Shown here piece after piece: positions 11,587 to 22,400 of a stretch of DNA of 64,000 nucleotides. Numbering within the stretch: the first letter of the stretch is position 1; each line of letters starts with the position of its first letter. A model generated the notes under the pieces. The model did no database searches. It had not been told where the DNA came from and was given only the letters and a program-made list of their open reading frames with translations. The translations under genes were made by a program, and so were the position numbers. The DNA is from Diplosphaera chodatii (taxonomy: Eukaryota; Chlorophyta; Trebouxiophyceae; Prasiolales; Stichococcaceae): assembly GCA_032358165.1 (NCBI GenBank), contig JAALGY010000017.1:1240001-1304000 (forward strand), written 5' to 3'.

Positions 11587-12594
11587 AATGTCTGTTTGCG
11601 GGAGTAGGACAATGCAGCCGGCTGCACATGTGGGATGGCAGACCATTGCTGTTAGTTTTGTTCTGCACTGGTGGTAGATTCACATGGATGATGTTCGTTC
11701 CGTGCAGTTGATGCTAGCAGTATTTTCTGGTGTTTCATATACTGGGATTGTCTGTCAGGCGGGATGTCCTAGCGGCCAAGAAGGTACAGGGAGAGTCAAA
11801 ATCATCAATCGCCAAGGCCGCCACATCTATCCACACCAAACAAAGAGACAACGGCATGCTATTTGGACCGTTGGTGGCTGCACAAAAATAGTCCCGGCCC
11901 AGGGGCCTTGCACAGCCGACAGTCTTGCCATCGGCAACCCACACAAAAGCACCCGAGCCATGCATGCAGTAGTCCTGCATAAATGGTCCCTTGAGAAAAG
12001 GGAAACCACGCGCAAACAATTCTGATCCACAAACCCAATCGTGTGTTCCCTAGAATCAGTTTGTCTGTTGCAAGTGCCGCCCAGCCGAGCGTAGAACTTC
12101 TTGACGGGGAGCCTACCGTGGCGGCACGGTCATGCTGCAGCAGCCCCCCTAGGTTCAGACTGTCGGACCCCGGGCTGGCCTGGCCGCTGCATCGACAAGC
12201 AGCGGGCGCATGCCAGCCCGGTTGCTGTGTGGGCCCCTCCGGACGACATGCAAACAAAGGAAATGGCGTGCCCCGCTGCGCCGCTGGCCAACGGCCCCGC
12301 CGCGCACAAAATCAGCGGCACTGCTGCGGGCACCCAGCCGAAAGACCCACTGGAGACTCCCTCTGCCCCACCGGGCCGCCTGCTGCCACGGTTTCGCCAG
12401 CTTCACGGGTGCAGCAGGGCCTGCGGCGCTGATGGAGCGAACAGGGCACGCTGGCGCAGCAGGCCCGAGCACATCTGCCTGACGCTGGCATCGCTACCAG
12501 CTGCATGTCGACCGCTTACAGCGGAGCGCCCCTGGCAAGCCAGACACCAAGCGCACGCATGCCTGGGCACTCCCGGCTGCCGATGGTCGGGCTG
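11587..12594. other. Convergent intergenic region with one unassigned minus ORF
   Basis: This is the shared 3' region of the fibrillin gene (+) and the NAB1-like gene (-). It is less GC-rich than its surroundings. A minus-strand open frame of 94 codons at 11735-12019 has protein-like composition, but it has no ATG at its start, no recognisable motif and no obvious splice partner. No TGTAA was found just after the fibrillin stop. Otherwise nothing is recognised. Confidence 0.5.
12516..12520 (-). terminator. TGTAA polyadenylation signal for the NAB1-like gene
   Basis: TGTAA on the minus strand lies about 75 nt after the stop codon at 12595. TGTAA is the usual chlorophyte polyadenylation signal. 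Position and strand fit; usage is inferred. Confidence 0.45.
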
Positions 12595-15500
12595 TCACGC
12601 AAAGCGGTCGATGCGGACTGTGACTGCCCTGCCACCGATGTCCGCATTGTTCATCGTCTGCACCGCTGCCTGTGCGTCCTCTGGCGCTGGGAAAGAAACC
12701 GTGCCAAAACCCCTGCATGACACGCCTGAAAGTCAGCCAGCAGCCTGGCAGCTGTCCACACATGAGAGCTGTCCACACATGAGAGCTCTTTCAAGTGGGT
12801 TGGCAGGCAGTGCCCGCTCCATGCCGAGCTGCTGGACTGTGACATGCCCACCACCTGCACGTAGTGTCTCACCGCTGCATGTGCTGCTGTACTGTGATTG
12901 CGGGTCCGCAGCGCCAGGCACACCTGGAGCGGCCGCTGGAGTCGATGATGACGTCGGCGCGCTCGATGTTTGCGACGCCCGCCTCCACGAACGCGTCCTT
13001 CAGCTGCTGCCAGCTGCACGTCCACGGCAGGTTGTGCACCACCACCTGCCAAGCCAAGGAGCCTCCTCAGAGCTGAGAGGACTCCTGTCACCATGCAACC
13101 TGGAAGCTGAATGCCCAGCACACCCAGAGGCATGCCGAACCCGACCAACAAGCAAGTGTCTGTGCATCATGTCATCCACAATGTTTGTTACCAACGGCGA
13201 GTTTAATGCTGTCATTGCCACACATGTTCTGATGGACACGCAGGAGCAGACGGACCTGCAGGCCGCTGGAGATGCCGGGGGTGCCGGGCGGCGGCCGCCG
13301 GTCCGCGACGCCGCCCCCCGGGTACCTGCCGCTGCGGGGCGCGCCCAGCGGCGGCGGCTGCTGCCCCGGCGGCTGCTGCTGGGGCGGCGGCTGCTGCTGT
13401 CCCGGGTACCCGCCCGGCGCCCCAGGGTACCCCATCGGCCCCGGCGGCAGGGCCCCGCCGGGCATGCCGGCCATGCTGCCCATGCCGCCCGGGCCCCCCA
13501 TCAGCGGCGGCCGCATGCCTGCGCACCAGCACTTGCCTGTGTTGCACGCTCCGTGCAGGGGGGCGGTCGCACTCCCAGGAAGGTGTTCACTTGTGCAGCT
13601 CTGTTGCCAGGTGTCTGTAGGCACGACTGGACAGCAGAGAAGTTGCTTTACACCACAGTGCCAACATGGCAGAGCCTCTTGCCTGCTGGCATACGCTGGA
13701 CGGGCCGCTGCGGCGTGCCAAACATGCCGGGCATGCCCCCCGGCGGCCCGTACCCGCCGCCGCCGCCGCCCCCGGGGTAGGCCCCGCCCGGGGGCCCGCT
13801 GCCATACATGCCGGCGGGCGGCCAGCCCATGAGCTGCCCGTACCCCTGCATCAGCTGCTGCTGCTGGTGCTGCTGCGCGGGCGTGAGGCTGCCCAGCGGG
13901 GCGTGCGGCGGCGGCGGCCCCCCGCCCCGCCGCTGCTGCAGCTGCGGCCGCTTCGGCGCGCCCTGCAGGCGACCCAACCCCCATGTGGCAAGGAGGTGAT
14001 TGCAGCAGACCCGCATGTGCGAGAGGCCGATTGCAGTAGAGGGTGCATGAATCTGAATCATGAAGGTGAGATGCTGCTGTGGACAGCAAACAACTCGTTG
14101 GGATACGTTCATGCGTCTCCCTGATGCCAGGCGACCTGGCAACCGTTCCACAGCAACACTAGCTACACTGTTGACCTGTTAACTTGTTGACCTGCACTTT
14201 GGGGGCTGATCAGCTGTGAGGGGGCTGACTGGGGGGTAGCACCCACCAAGGGGGGCGCGCCGCCGGGCCCTGTGACATTGATGGCCTTGTTGCGGCCGTC
14301 CTCGCCTGGCTCCACGTCAAACTCCACCTCCTCGCCCTCCCGCAGGCTGCGGAAGCCCTCCGCGCGTATCGAGGTCTGCAAGGACAGGGTCGCAGGGAGA
14401 TCATCTCAGATCCGGTGCAGGTGCGCTCAAGATGGTGCAACATCGCTGCCCCCGTGCCCCTGCACGCTGCTGCCGCGCCCTGGACGCCCTTGCAGCACCA
14501 CAGATCTTATGTGCCAGAAGCAGCGGCCTCACTACACGGTTCCCAGCAGAGACAGGGCAGCATTCCCCCAGCTGGCGGCGGCTGTGCACATGCATGGCTG
14601 CCCAGCCCACCATCTTGAGCAAACTCGCTGTGCACGGCTGCAAAGGCCGCAGACTGCCTCTGGAGATATGCTGATGGGTGCGCAGGCAGGCGGGGCCAAG
14701 CCGGCGGCCCGCAAGCCGCCTGGGTCTTTGTCAGCTGACGATACGGGAAAAGCGACCAAAAGCGCCCGAGCCGCCGGCGCGATCAGCGTGCGGCACTGCT
14801 GGACCCGGCCTGACTGATGCAGATGTGACAGAGACGCGACAGAGCACCGCGCACAGCGGTGGAATCCGGCTTCCGCGCTGCCCGAAACGAGCGGGTGCCG
14901 CGGTCTGAGTTTTCGCAGCCCGCGGCCCGCGCAAATGCGATGCAGCACCGTCTGAAGTGCCACGACTTGTGTTGCGCCACACTCACAGGGCCGAAGCACG
15001 CGCCGCAGAGCATCACCGTGGGTGCAGACTATCCGGCAGTCCGGGCAGGAGCGGCTCGTGGCTGTGCCCACCGCTCGGCAGCGCCCCACCCGCGCCGACA
15101 CGGCAGGATAGCAACCTTGCCCACCTGGTGTACGAACAGGTCGTGCTGCGCGGCCGCTTCCGGCTCGGCGGGCGCGTCGTCCGGCTGGATAAATCCGAAG
15201 CCTGCAGAAGGAAAGCACAGAACGGCCCAGTTGCACCTCGGATCCCATGCCTCGTCGGCCCGGCAAACACGCTAACACAAGACGCAGTGTCTGCAAAGAG
15301 GCAGTGCGGCTGCTGGTGGCACCCATCAGCGGCTGATCGCAGCGCCGCACCCACAAGCCCGAGTCTGTCAACCCACCTTTAGAAGCATTGAACCATCGCA
15401 CTGATCCCGTCCGTCGCTGTTCCGCCTCTGCAGGGACGGTCAGCGTGTCAGCAGCCTGGCCTGAGAGCACCGCCGCAGCAGGCGCTGGCGTGCGTGCACC

Positions 15501-15602
15501 AGCAGCGCACACACCGCCAGCCCCTGGTCGCTGCTCGAGGCTCAGCCCCGCCACTGCATCAGCGGCGGCGTCCGCCTCCCCGCTAGACTGCGCGTGCTCC
15601 AT
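12595..15602 (-). CDS. NAB1: NAB1-like cold-shock-domain and RRM RNA-binding protein
   Basis: Seven exons: 15602-15377, 15201-15125, 14375-14247, 13962-13695, 13518-13256, 13045-12924, 12712-12595, giving about 400 residues. The ATG at 15602 opens an Ala-rich leader. A cold shock domain follows, spread over exons 1-3: [21 protein letters not shown] and [18 protein letters not shown] Gly/Pro/Gln-rich linker fills exons 4-5. The C-terminal RRM has VVVHNLPW near residue 322 and GFGTVSF near 363. This order and these motifs match Chlamydomonas NAB1, a cytosolic translational repressor of light-harvesting mRNAs. The linker is much longer than in NAB1 (247 residues total, from memory). Of the NAB1 redox pair Cys181/Cys226, the first is kept (WTC, about residue 331) and the second is Val here. 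The exon 4 donor could be GT at 13694 or an in-phase GC a few bases downstream. Confidence 0.88.
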
Positions 15603-16234
15603 GGCCGCGCGCACCCCCCGTGCAACGCGTTCCCCGTGCTGCGGAGGCTGTGGCCGCAAGCGTGCGCAATCAAGATCAAGAGATTTGGCTCTTGCCCAAC
15701 ACCATAAACCCTACACCCAAGCACCAGGAATTCTGGATCCAGCCGTGCAAATGCATCCACGGTGCAAGGAGCATACTTGCGACTGAGGAGAGTGGAGAAT
15801 TGTGCAAAGCAGGCCAGTAAGCCTGCAGGTTCCATGCCATTCCGACTGTTTCACAGCTGGATGTCTTCACAGCGCAGCAAATTCCTGTTCATGTGAAGGT
15901 TCTTTGAGCCTCAAAACATGCAGCGGATCTATCTCTATTCGCCAATTCCACCTGGCATGGTTCACAATCTGGAATGAACGCCAGGACCCTGTTGTCCATA
16001 TTGTTCTGGCGACGGTCTTCGCATCATGAAGCAGCCTTGCAGACCATGCCAGCTTGGGCGTGAGCTGCAGACACCCTTGCAGTGCAGCGGAGCGATGCAC
16101 CAGTGGCTGGGCATCATGTTGACGATACGAAACACAGAAAGGCATCCGCCCGTGCGCCAAACCTCTGGTGTCCACCAGTACAGCAACACCAGTAGGGGTT
16201 CGACTGACGTCACGGCAGCACAGGGAGCCAGTCT
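15603..16234. other. Intergenic region upstream of the NAB1-like gene
   Basis: This lies between the start of the NAB1-like gene and the 3' end of KIN17, both on the minus strand, so it should hold the NAB1-like promoter and the KIN17 3' UTR. No clear TATA box, TGTAA on the minus strand or further coding exon was found. Confidence 0.5.
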
Positions 16235-18923
16235 TCAGCTGCGCAGCTTGCAAATGTCCTCGTACTCTGCTGCAACCTCGGGCTTGCCATCGGCGTGCAC
16301 GCGTATCCGCGCCTGGAATTTCTCCTCCTGGATCGACAGCAGCGTGGCGGTTGCGCCACGGTGTTGCCCTGCCAGCACCGCCTGCACGATCCAGCAAGAC
16401 TCTTGGGAACACATCCCCAAATGAGTGTCAGCGTGAGTTCGCTCACTTCCTCTGGCAGCAGCAAAGCAATGCACACCGCTATGGTTGATGCGGCTAAACA
16501 TCTAGCGGTGGGTCAAGGAAGGGACGGCGGTGGAAGCTCACCACCGTCCCTCCGGGCTGCGGGATGACTGTCTCCAGCTGCGAGTCGTGAATCTGCACTG
16601 CTGCGCTGCCGTCCGTGAGCTCCACCTCCGCTGTCTGCACCACCCAATGAAGATGTTCGTCTGCAGCGTGCGTCATGTTGCAGAGCATTCGGTGACACCA
16701 ACTTCACATGCACATTGCAGCAGACTGAATGTCTTCCGACCCACTGCAGGGTACACTCCGAGCAGTCGACCCACCTGCTTGTTGATGAGGCGGACGACGT
16801 TGCCCTTCTTCCTGTACAGGCCCTCTGCCTTGAGCTCTGGTGACATGATCTTCACGACCAGGCCCTTACGCAGCCAGGCGCCCCTGCGTGTGTGCAACAC
16901 ATGCGCACCATCAGCATACATCGTCACATGTCCACAGCAGCAGCCGCCGTGTGTGTGTGCTACTTGCCTGTCTGTCTCGGTCGAAATGCACAGCAGGTGC
17001 ACAGGTGTGGCGGCATACCTCTTGTCCAGCTCGCACGCTCACCTGCTGTTCTGCCCCTGCTGCTGCTCCTGCTGCTGCTGCTGCTCCCGCGCCTGCTTTG
17101 CGGCCTTCGCCTGCTTGTCCAGCTGCATCACCTGCTCCAGCTTGCTTCGCGGCTTGGCCGGCTGACCGTCCGTTCGCTGCCGTTTGCTGCAGTTCGGCAT
17201 GCGGACCCGGACTAGAACGCTGGGGTATATGGGTAAAGCCGCTGTTCATGTGATGCGACAACCTGTTGCTTGAAACCATCCCGGCACGCACCTGTCCCTG
17301 TCGTCGTCTGCCTCTGCGAAGGACGCCACCGCCGGCTTGGGCACCGGCTTCACCTCGCCCGCAGCTGCCACACGGCTCGGCTTGGCCAACGCGCCAAAGT
17401 TCAGCGGCTGGTCGTCCTCCTGCGCATGCCCCACGACACCAAGACATCAAGACATCTGTTGCATCGGCATGCGTCTCAATGTGACAACGAGCCGGCATGA
17501 CGTGCGCAACCCCCGCACGTCTCACGCCCGGTCCTGCAGGTCAGACCTGTGGCCGCAGCTGCAGCAGGGCGGCCACTCGACACCCTGCACCCGCACACGT
17601 ACCTGCCGCTCCAGCAGGCTGGAGTTGTTCACCGCCTCCTCCGCGTCAGCGCCCAGCTCCGCCGCCCGCTCAATCTGCGCCTGCAGCGCCCGCGCGTGCC
17701 GCTCCTCCTCCTCCCGCTCCGCCCTGTACCGAAATCGTCAAGGATCTCTGGTGACATTCAAGACTTCACATGACACTGTTTGGAAGCCCTCAGCAGCTCC
17801 CAGCATTCTGCTCTCCGCTGTGCTCTGCGCAGGAAGACTACAAGAGGTAGCCGCTGAGCCACTTCCTCCAATGCTTCTCCACAGTGCTCCCTGGTGCTGC
17901 TAATCATCGGCCCGCTCTGCCTTGCAGCCTGTCTCATGCCACCAGAACACGACTGCACAACAAGCCCGGCGGTCATGGTCACGCCCTGCCTTGTCTCTGT
18001 GGCCATGTCTGGATGTTCGTACCATGCTGTACAGCGCCCAGATATCAGGCTGCTCCCATGTCAAGGCTGCCACAGGTGCAAGTGCACACTTGCATGTAAA
18101 GCAGCATGCCTGTCGCGCTTCACGCGGCGCTCGTGGGACAGCTCCGCCATGGGGTCCGCCTGGATGAGGGAGATGAACCAGCCCTTGGGCGTCTCGTCCA
18201 CCCGGCACTTGCCCTCCTTGCCCAGGTGCTTCACAAACTCCGTGAGCGTGAGCCACTTGGTGGCGTTCATGTGGATGTGGTGCCTGCGTTTGTCCATGTA
18301 GTGGAACTTGTTAGCAACGTCCCACAGGCCAACACACGCAGTGGTGGTGACCAGTGTTGCAAGGAGCCCAGCAAGATGGTTGCTGTTCTGACGGAGTCAC
18401 ACACTTGTCTGCAATGAAGTCGTTGTAGACGTTTTTTGCAGCCACACGAGAGAAAGGATGCGCTCGCCGCAGCAGCTCGAGGAAGGAGCTCTCAAACTCC
18501 TGCGAAGCACCAGGCAGCAGGTTACGCTTATGTCTGCCGGGGGGGCTGCCACGCTTAATCACAGAGCATTGGCCCCCACTGCTCCCTTCATGCGTACTGA
18601 CCTCAGAGAAGCCTTCGACGACGCGGTCTGGCGCCTCGCCAAACACCATCATCTGCCGCTTATGCGAGTCGGAGCTGAGGTGGCACTTGAAGCCATTCTC
18701 ATCGCGGCACTGCTTGCCGCACATCTGGCAGTACCATCGCAGCTTCTGCAGCCCCTTTGACTTGATGCGGTTGGCTATCTGCGGTCATGTCGTGAACATG
18801 TCTGAGGCCAGTACTCCATCAACGTGGCAACAAGCAGCGGGTTGGCAACAAGCAGCGGGTGAGTGACAGTGGCTCCAGCTGCGAACCCACCGCCTTGGGG
18901 CTCAGGAAGTCGTTCTTGCCCAT
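16235..18923 (-). CDS. KIN17: KIN17 DNA/RNA-binding zinc finger and KOW protein
   Basis: Ten exons: 18923-18891, 18778-18602, 18499-18405, 18283-18110, 17723-17603, 17419-17292, 17186-17043, 16883-16775, 16634-16542, 16381-16235, about 406 residues. The start MGKNDFLSPKA is typical of the family. Exon 2 has IANRIKSKGLQKLRWYCQMC and the rest of the C2H2-type zinc finger. Exons 3-4 carry the kin17 winged-helix region (KHHIHMNATKW, VDETPKGW). A Lys/Gln-rich coiled stretch follows, then two SH3-like parts with WLRKGLVVKIM and a KOW-type end AGQHRGATATLL...EYEDICKL. KIN17 is a nuclear protein linked to DNA replication, repair and splicing complexes. The protein is complete. Exon 4 ends at a GC donor (18109), which is the only option found that keeps the phase. 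Confidence 0.9.
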
Positions 18924-19492
18924 GGCGCCACCCTATTTAGTTGTTAGCTGAGCAGAGTGCAGGCCTGATACTGTCAATGTGCTGAATGGAGCAGGGCGTC
19001 AGGACTGCCTGCCCAGTTCAGGACTAACCGCAGCAGGTTATGTCCTGGGCGCAGAAGGGCACGAAGAAGGTGCACCATCCGCGATGCTCCTCGAGCAGCT
19101 GTGAAGACTGACAGCGACTGTAAGACTGCAGCTTTTGCCAACGCAAAGTGACTCTCGCTTAGTTGGTCGCTGTGCCATGCAAATGTGCACAGCCAAAATG
19201 TGCTTCTCACGACAGTAAAATGGACCTGCGCACTGCGACGCACAGTGGACCGCTGCAGGATATAAGACGTTGAGTTGGCAGGGTGCAGCACCGTGCAAGC
19301 TGAGTGGGTTACGTAATTTCACAAGGGGCAAAACATAGGAAGCCTCGTTGCCTTGCGCGCGGCTTGCTGATATGTCAGGTCGAACGCCGGAAACGCGCGC
19401 CGTGAGCTAGCAATGAGACGAGTGTATGATTGCACACACCGGGCGGCACGCAGTGCGGCATCCGTGGCGAGAATATACAGCAGTAGTATGTG
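18924..19492. promoter_or_regulatory. Divergent promoter region of KIN17 and the subtilase gene
   Basis: The two genes start 569 bp apart on opposite strands. A TATAAG-containing site at 19260-19266, about 230 bp before the subtilase ATG, is a candidate TATA box on the plus strand. No other motif is clear. Confidence 0.35.
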
Positions 19493-22400
19493 ATGATGAT
19501 GTTGCGCCATCTGCTGCTTGTTGCGGTCGCCCTCTGTACCGTGGATATTGTGATTTCAACAAAAAGCATCAGATGCAATGGTGCCAGACGGTTGGTGCAT
19601 CTGCGCAGCGGTCACATAGATCCGTGCAGCACAGCCGCGGCAAGGTGGGTGCACGGTGCTGGGCACGACTCTGCTGACGCATGTTTCAGGAAGCGCGTCC
19701 TTCCGTCAAGCAGGCAGACTCATCAGGGGAGTGAAAGTGTTTGTGATGTCGCAGGTCGACGCGCAAGCTCACTCAGGTATCGGAGCTGGCCTACGGGACA
19801 GCCTCAGCAGACAAGCAGCAGGTGCAGCTGAGGCAAGATCGACGATACCATCGTCATGTCGCCTTACAGCATGACTCAGATTTCAAGATACATTTGTTTA
19901 CGGTCTCCGGTTTCTGGGAGCTTGCATGACCATCACAGCAGCAATGGTGCAGCACATGCTCAAGCAACGCCTGCTTGCCTTGCAGTTTATCATTGCGTTC
20001 GATCAGCGCTGCTCGCCGGCGTCAATCGGTCAGTTTGATAGAACACTATCCGGCCTCGGCGGAAGAGCCATCAGCTACCTGCCGGACGATGCGGTGCTGG
20101 CACTGCTGCCCGTGTGGTCAGCCGTGGCTGTGGGCCAACTGCCAGGTGCTGCAGCACCGCTGCAGCTTGGACAACTTGCATGTTGCTGGAGTCCTCAGTT
20201 TGAGCTGTACACTGTGAAGGTGTGGCATGGGTGGGCGAGTATCAGCCCGAGCAGCGGCAGTCGCCCGAGCTGGCAGGCCTGCTGCAGGCGGTGCGGCAGC
20301 AGGGTGCGCAGCGGGTGGCAGACACGCTGCGGCTGGCACAGGAGCTGCCGGACATGCGCCAGCAGTCGCCCGCAGTTCAGCTTCGGCACGAGCCATGGCA
20401 TACAGTGGACACCGACCAGGCCACAGACCTGGCCGGGGGCGGCGTGCTGCTGGTGTCACTGGACGTGATGCTGGTGCACCACATCATCCCACTCGCAGCG
20501 GCGCTGTCGCCGGAGAGCAGGCGCGAGGCGCAGGACCGCATACTGCAGGTCGTGTCTCACGGCAGTGGAGCCGCAAGTGTGGGTGAGGACGCAGCAGCTG
20601 CAGCGCACACCATCAGCAGCATCGAGGTGAGCCAGGCATCATCTGGTTGATGACTTCTCCTGCAGTGCGCATGGTAACGAATCAACATAGGTCGGTCCTC
20701 CCTGCGTGCAGTCTGGGCTTGCAGCTGTGTGCGGCATCAGCATACGTGCGTGCTCGGTCCACGCCGTCGGGGAGGGGCGCCTGGTGGTGAGGGCGCCTCT
20801 GGACCGTCTGTCGGCTGTGGCAGCGCTGCTGGCAGCGCAGCCCGGGGTGCACTGGGTGACGCTGCACGCCTCGCCGCGGGCAGCCAACTTTTACGGCACA
20901 GCGGTCTCGCAGTGCGGCGCTGCGGAAAGCACGTACGATGTGGGCAACCTGTACAACGCCTCGTTCCCGTACAACGATGGGGCGAAGCACCCGCTGTGGG
21001 ACGCCGGCCTCAGGGTGAAAACCGCACTCACGGTTGCAAGTATTGTGCGTTGTTCGCTGGCAACTCGCACTGTGAGGAGCCTGGTGCAAAGTAGGCCCTG
21101 CATGGGCTCAATTTTGGTGTATATGCACAGCTCATGAGCATGTTGCAACGTGGGTGCTCACAACCGCAGGGCGCAGGCCAGATACTGGCGATGGGTGACA
21201 CCGGCATGGATCTGGATAGCTGCTTCTTCCGCGACTCCAACATCCCGCCAATTAGCACGGGCAACTGGCCAAACGACTCCACAGGTACATTCACTTGGCC
21301 ATACCCAGTTTGCTGCTACTGCCAGTTGGCATGCTGCTAACGTTGGACGAGCCTGCTTTCCTTCTGCATGCATTGCACCTGTTCAAGGAGGTGCAGCTGG
21401 ACAACACGCCCATGTGAAACTGACCACCGGCTTCGTGCAATGTGTTCTGGATGCAGGTCACAAGCTGTACAACAGCACGGTGCACCGCAAGGTGGCCATG
21501 TACCGAGCGCTGATGGACACAGGTGATGGAGATGGCCATGGCACTCACTGCGCTGGCAGCGCTGTGGGCTCCTTCAACAATGGTGAGTGGAAGGGTGCAG
21601 ACCAAGCTTGTTAAACCGCCTCAGCTGTGCCATCACTCCTCAAGTCTGCATGTGCTAGAGTATGCAAAACTGGCGGCGTATGCATACACGAATGCTGGTA
21701 TTGATGCTGGCTTGCAGGGGTGCTCTCCTGGTGGGTCGGCATGGCGCCCCTTGCCAGGATTGCATTCACAGACATTGGTTCCGGCAACACCGGCTCCCTC
21801 GCTGGCGTGCCGTACAACCTGACAACGGGCTACTTCCCGTGGCCATATGTGATGTGAGATGCGGCTGCCGGCCTGCACATGCGCGAGCAGGCATGCCAAC
21901 CTGCGTCGACACAACGACAATCGCAGCATTCAGCCATCGTGTCACACCTCCTCATTGCAGCGGGGCGAGGGTCAGCTCGGAGTCATGGACGACCACCGCC
22001 TCGGCGTATGACATCAACTCGCAGAACACCGACATGTTTGCCTGGCTGTTCCAGGTGGATGCTGTAGCAGTAACCCCTCGCTGTACATACAGCATCAACG
22101 GCACCAAGGCGTGTGATACTCCCTCCCATGGTTTGCACATGCAGGACTTCTTGCCTGTCTTTGCTGCTGGCAATTATGGCGCCCGCCTGGTTGACGGCAC
22201 CATCGCTTCGCCTTCTACTGCCAAGAACTGCATGTCCGTGGGTGCGCGTCCAACCACTTTCATGTTGTATAGGACTATGAGGTACTTCAGTACTGTCAAA
22301 GCATGAACGATATGCGTGCTGCAGGTGCCTCACTCACGTCCCTGTACAAGGACAGCAGCTCCTTCCCAATCTACCAGCCAGTGCTCAACCTCAACAGCGT

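Noticed and set aside
13172..14089. 305-residue minus-strand frame
   Set aside because: It reads through two exons of the NAB1-like gene in different frames plus the intron between; only the exonic parts carry the family sequence.
14532..15659. 375-residue minus-strand frame
   Set aside because: Only its start (15602-15377) is the first NAB1-like exon; the rest is intron, as the cold shock domain continues in separate downstream exons.
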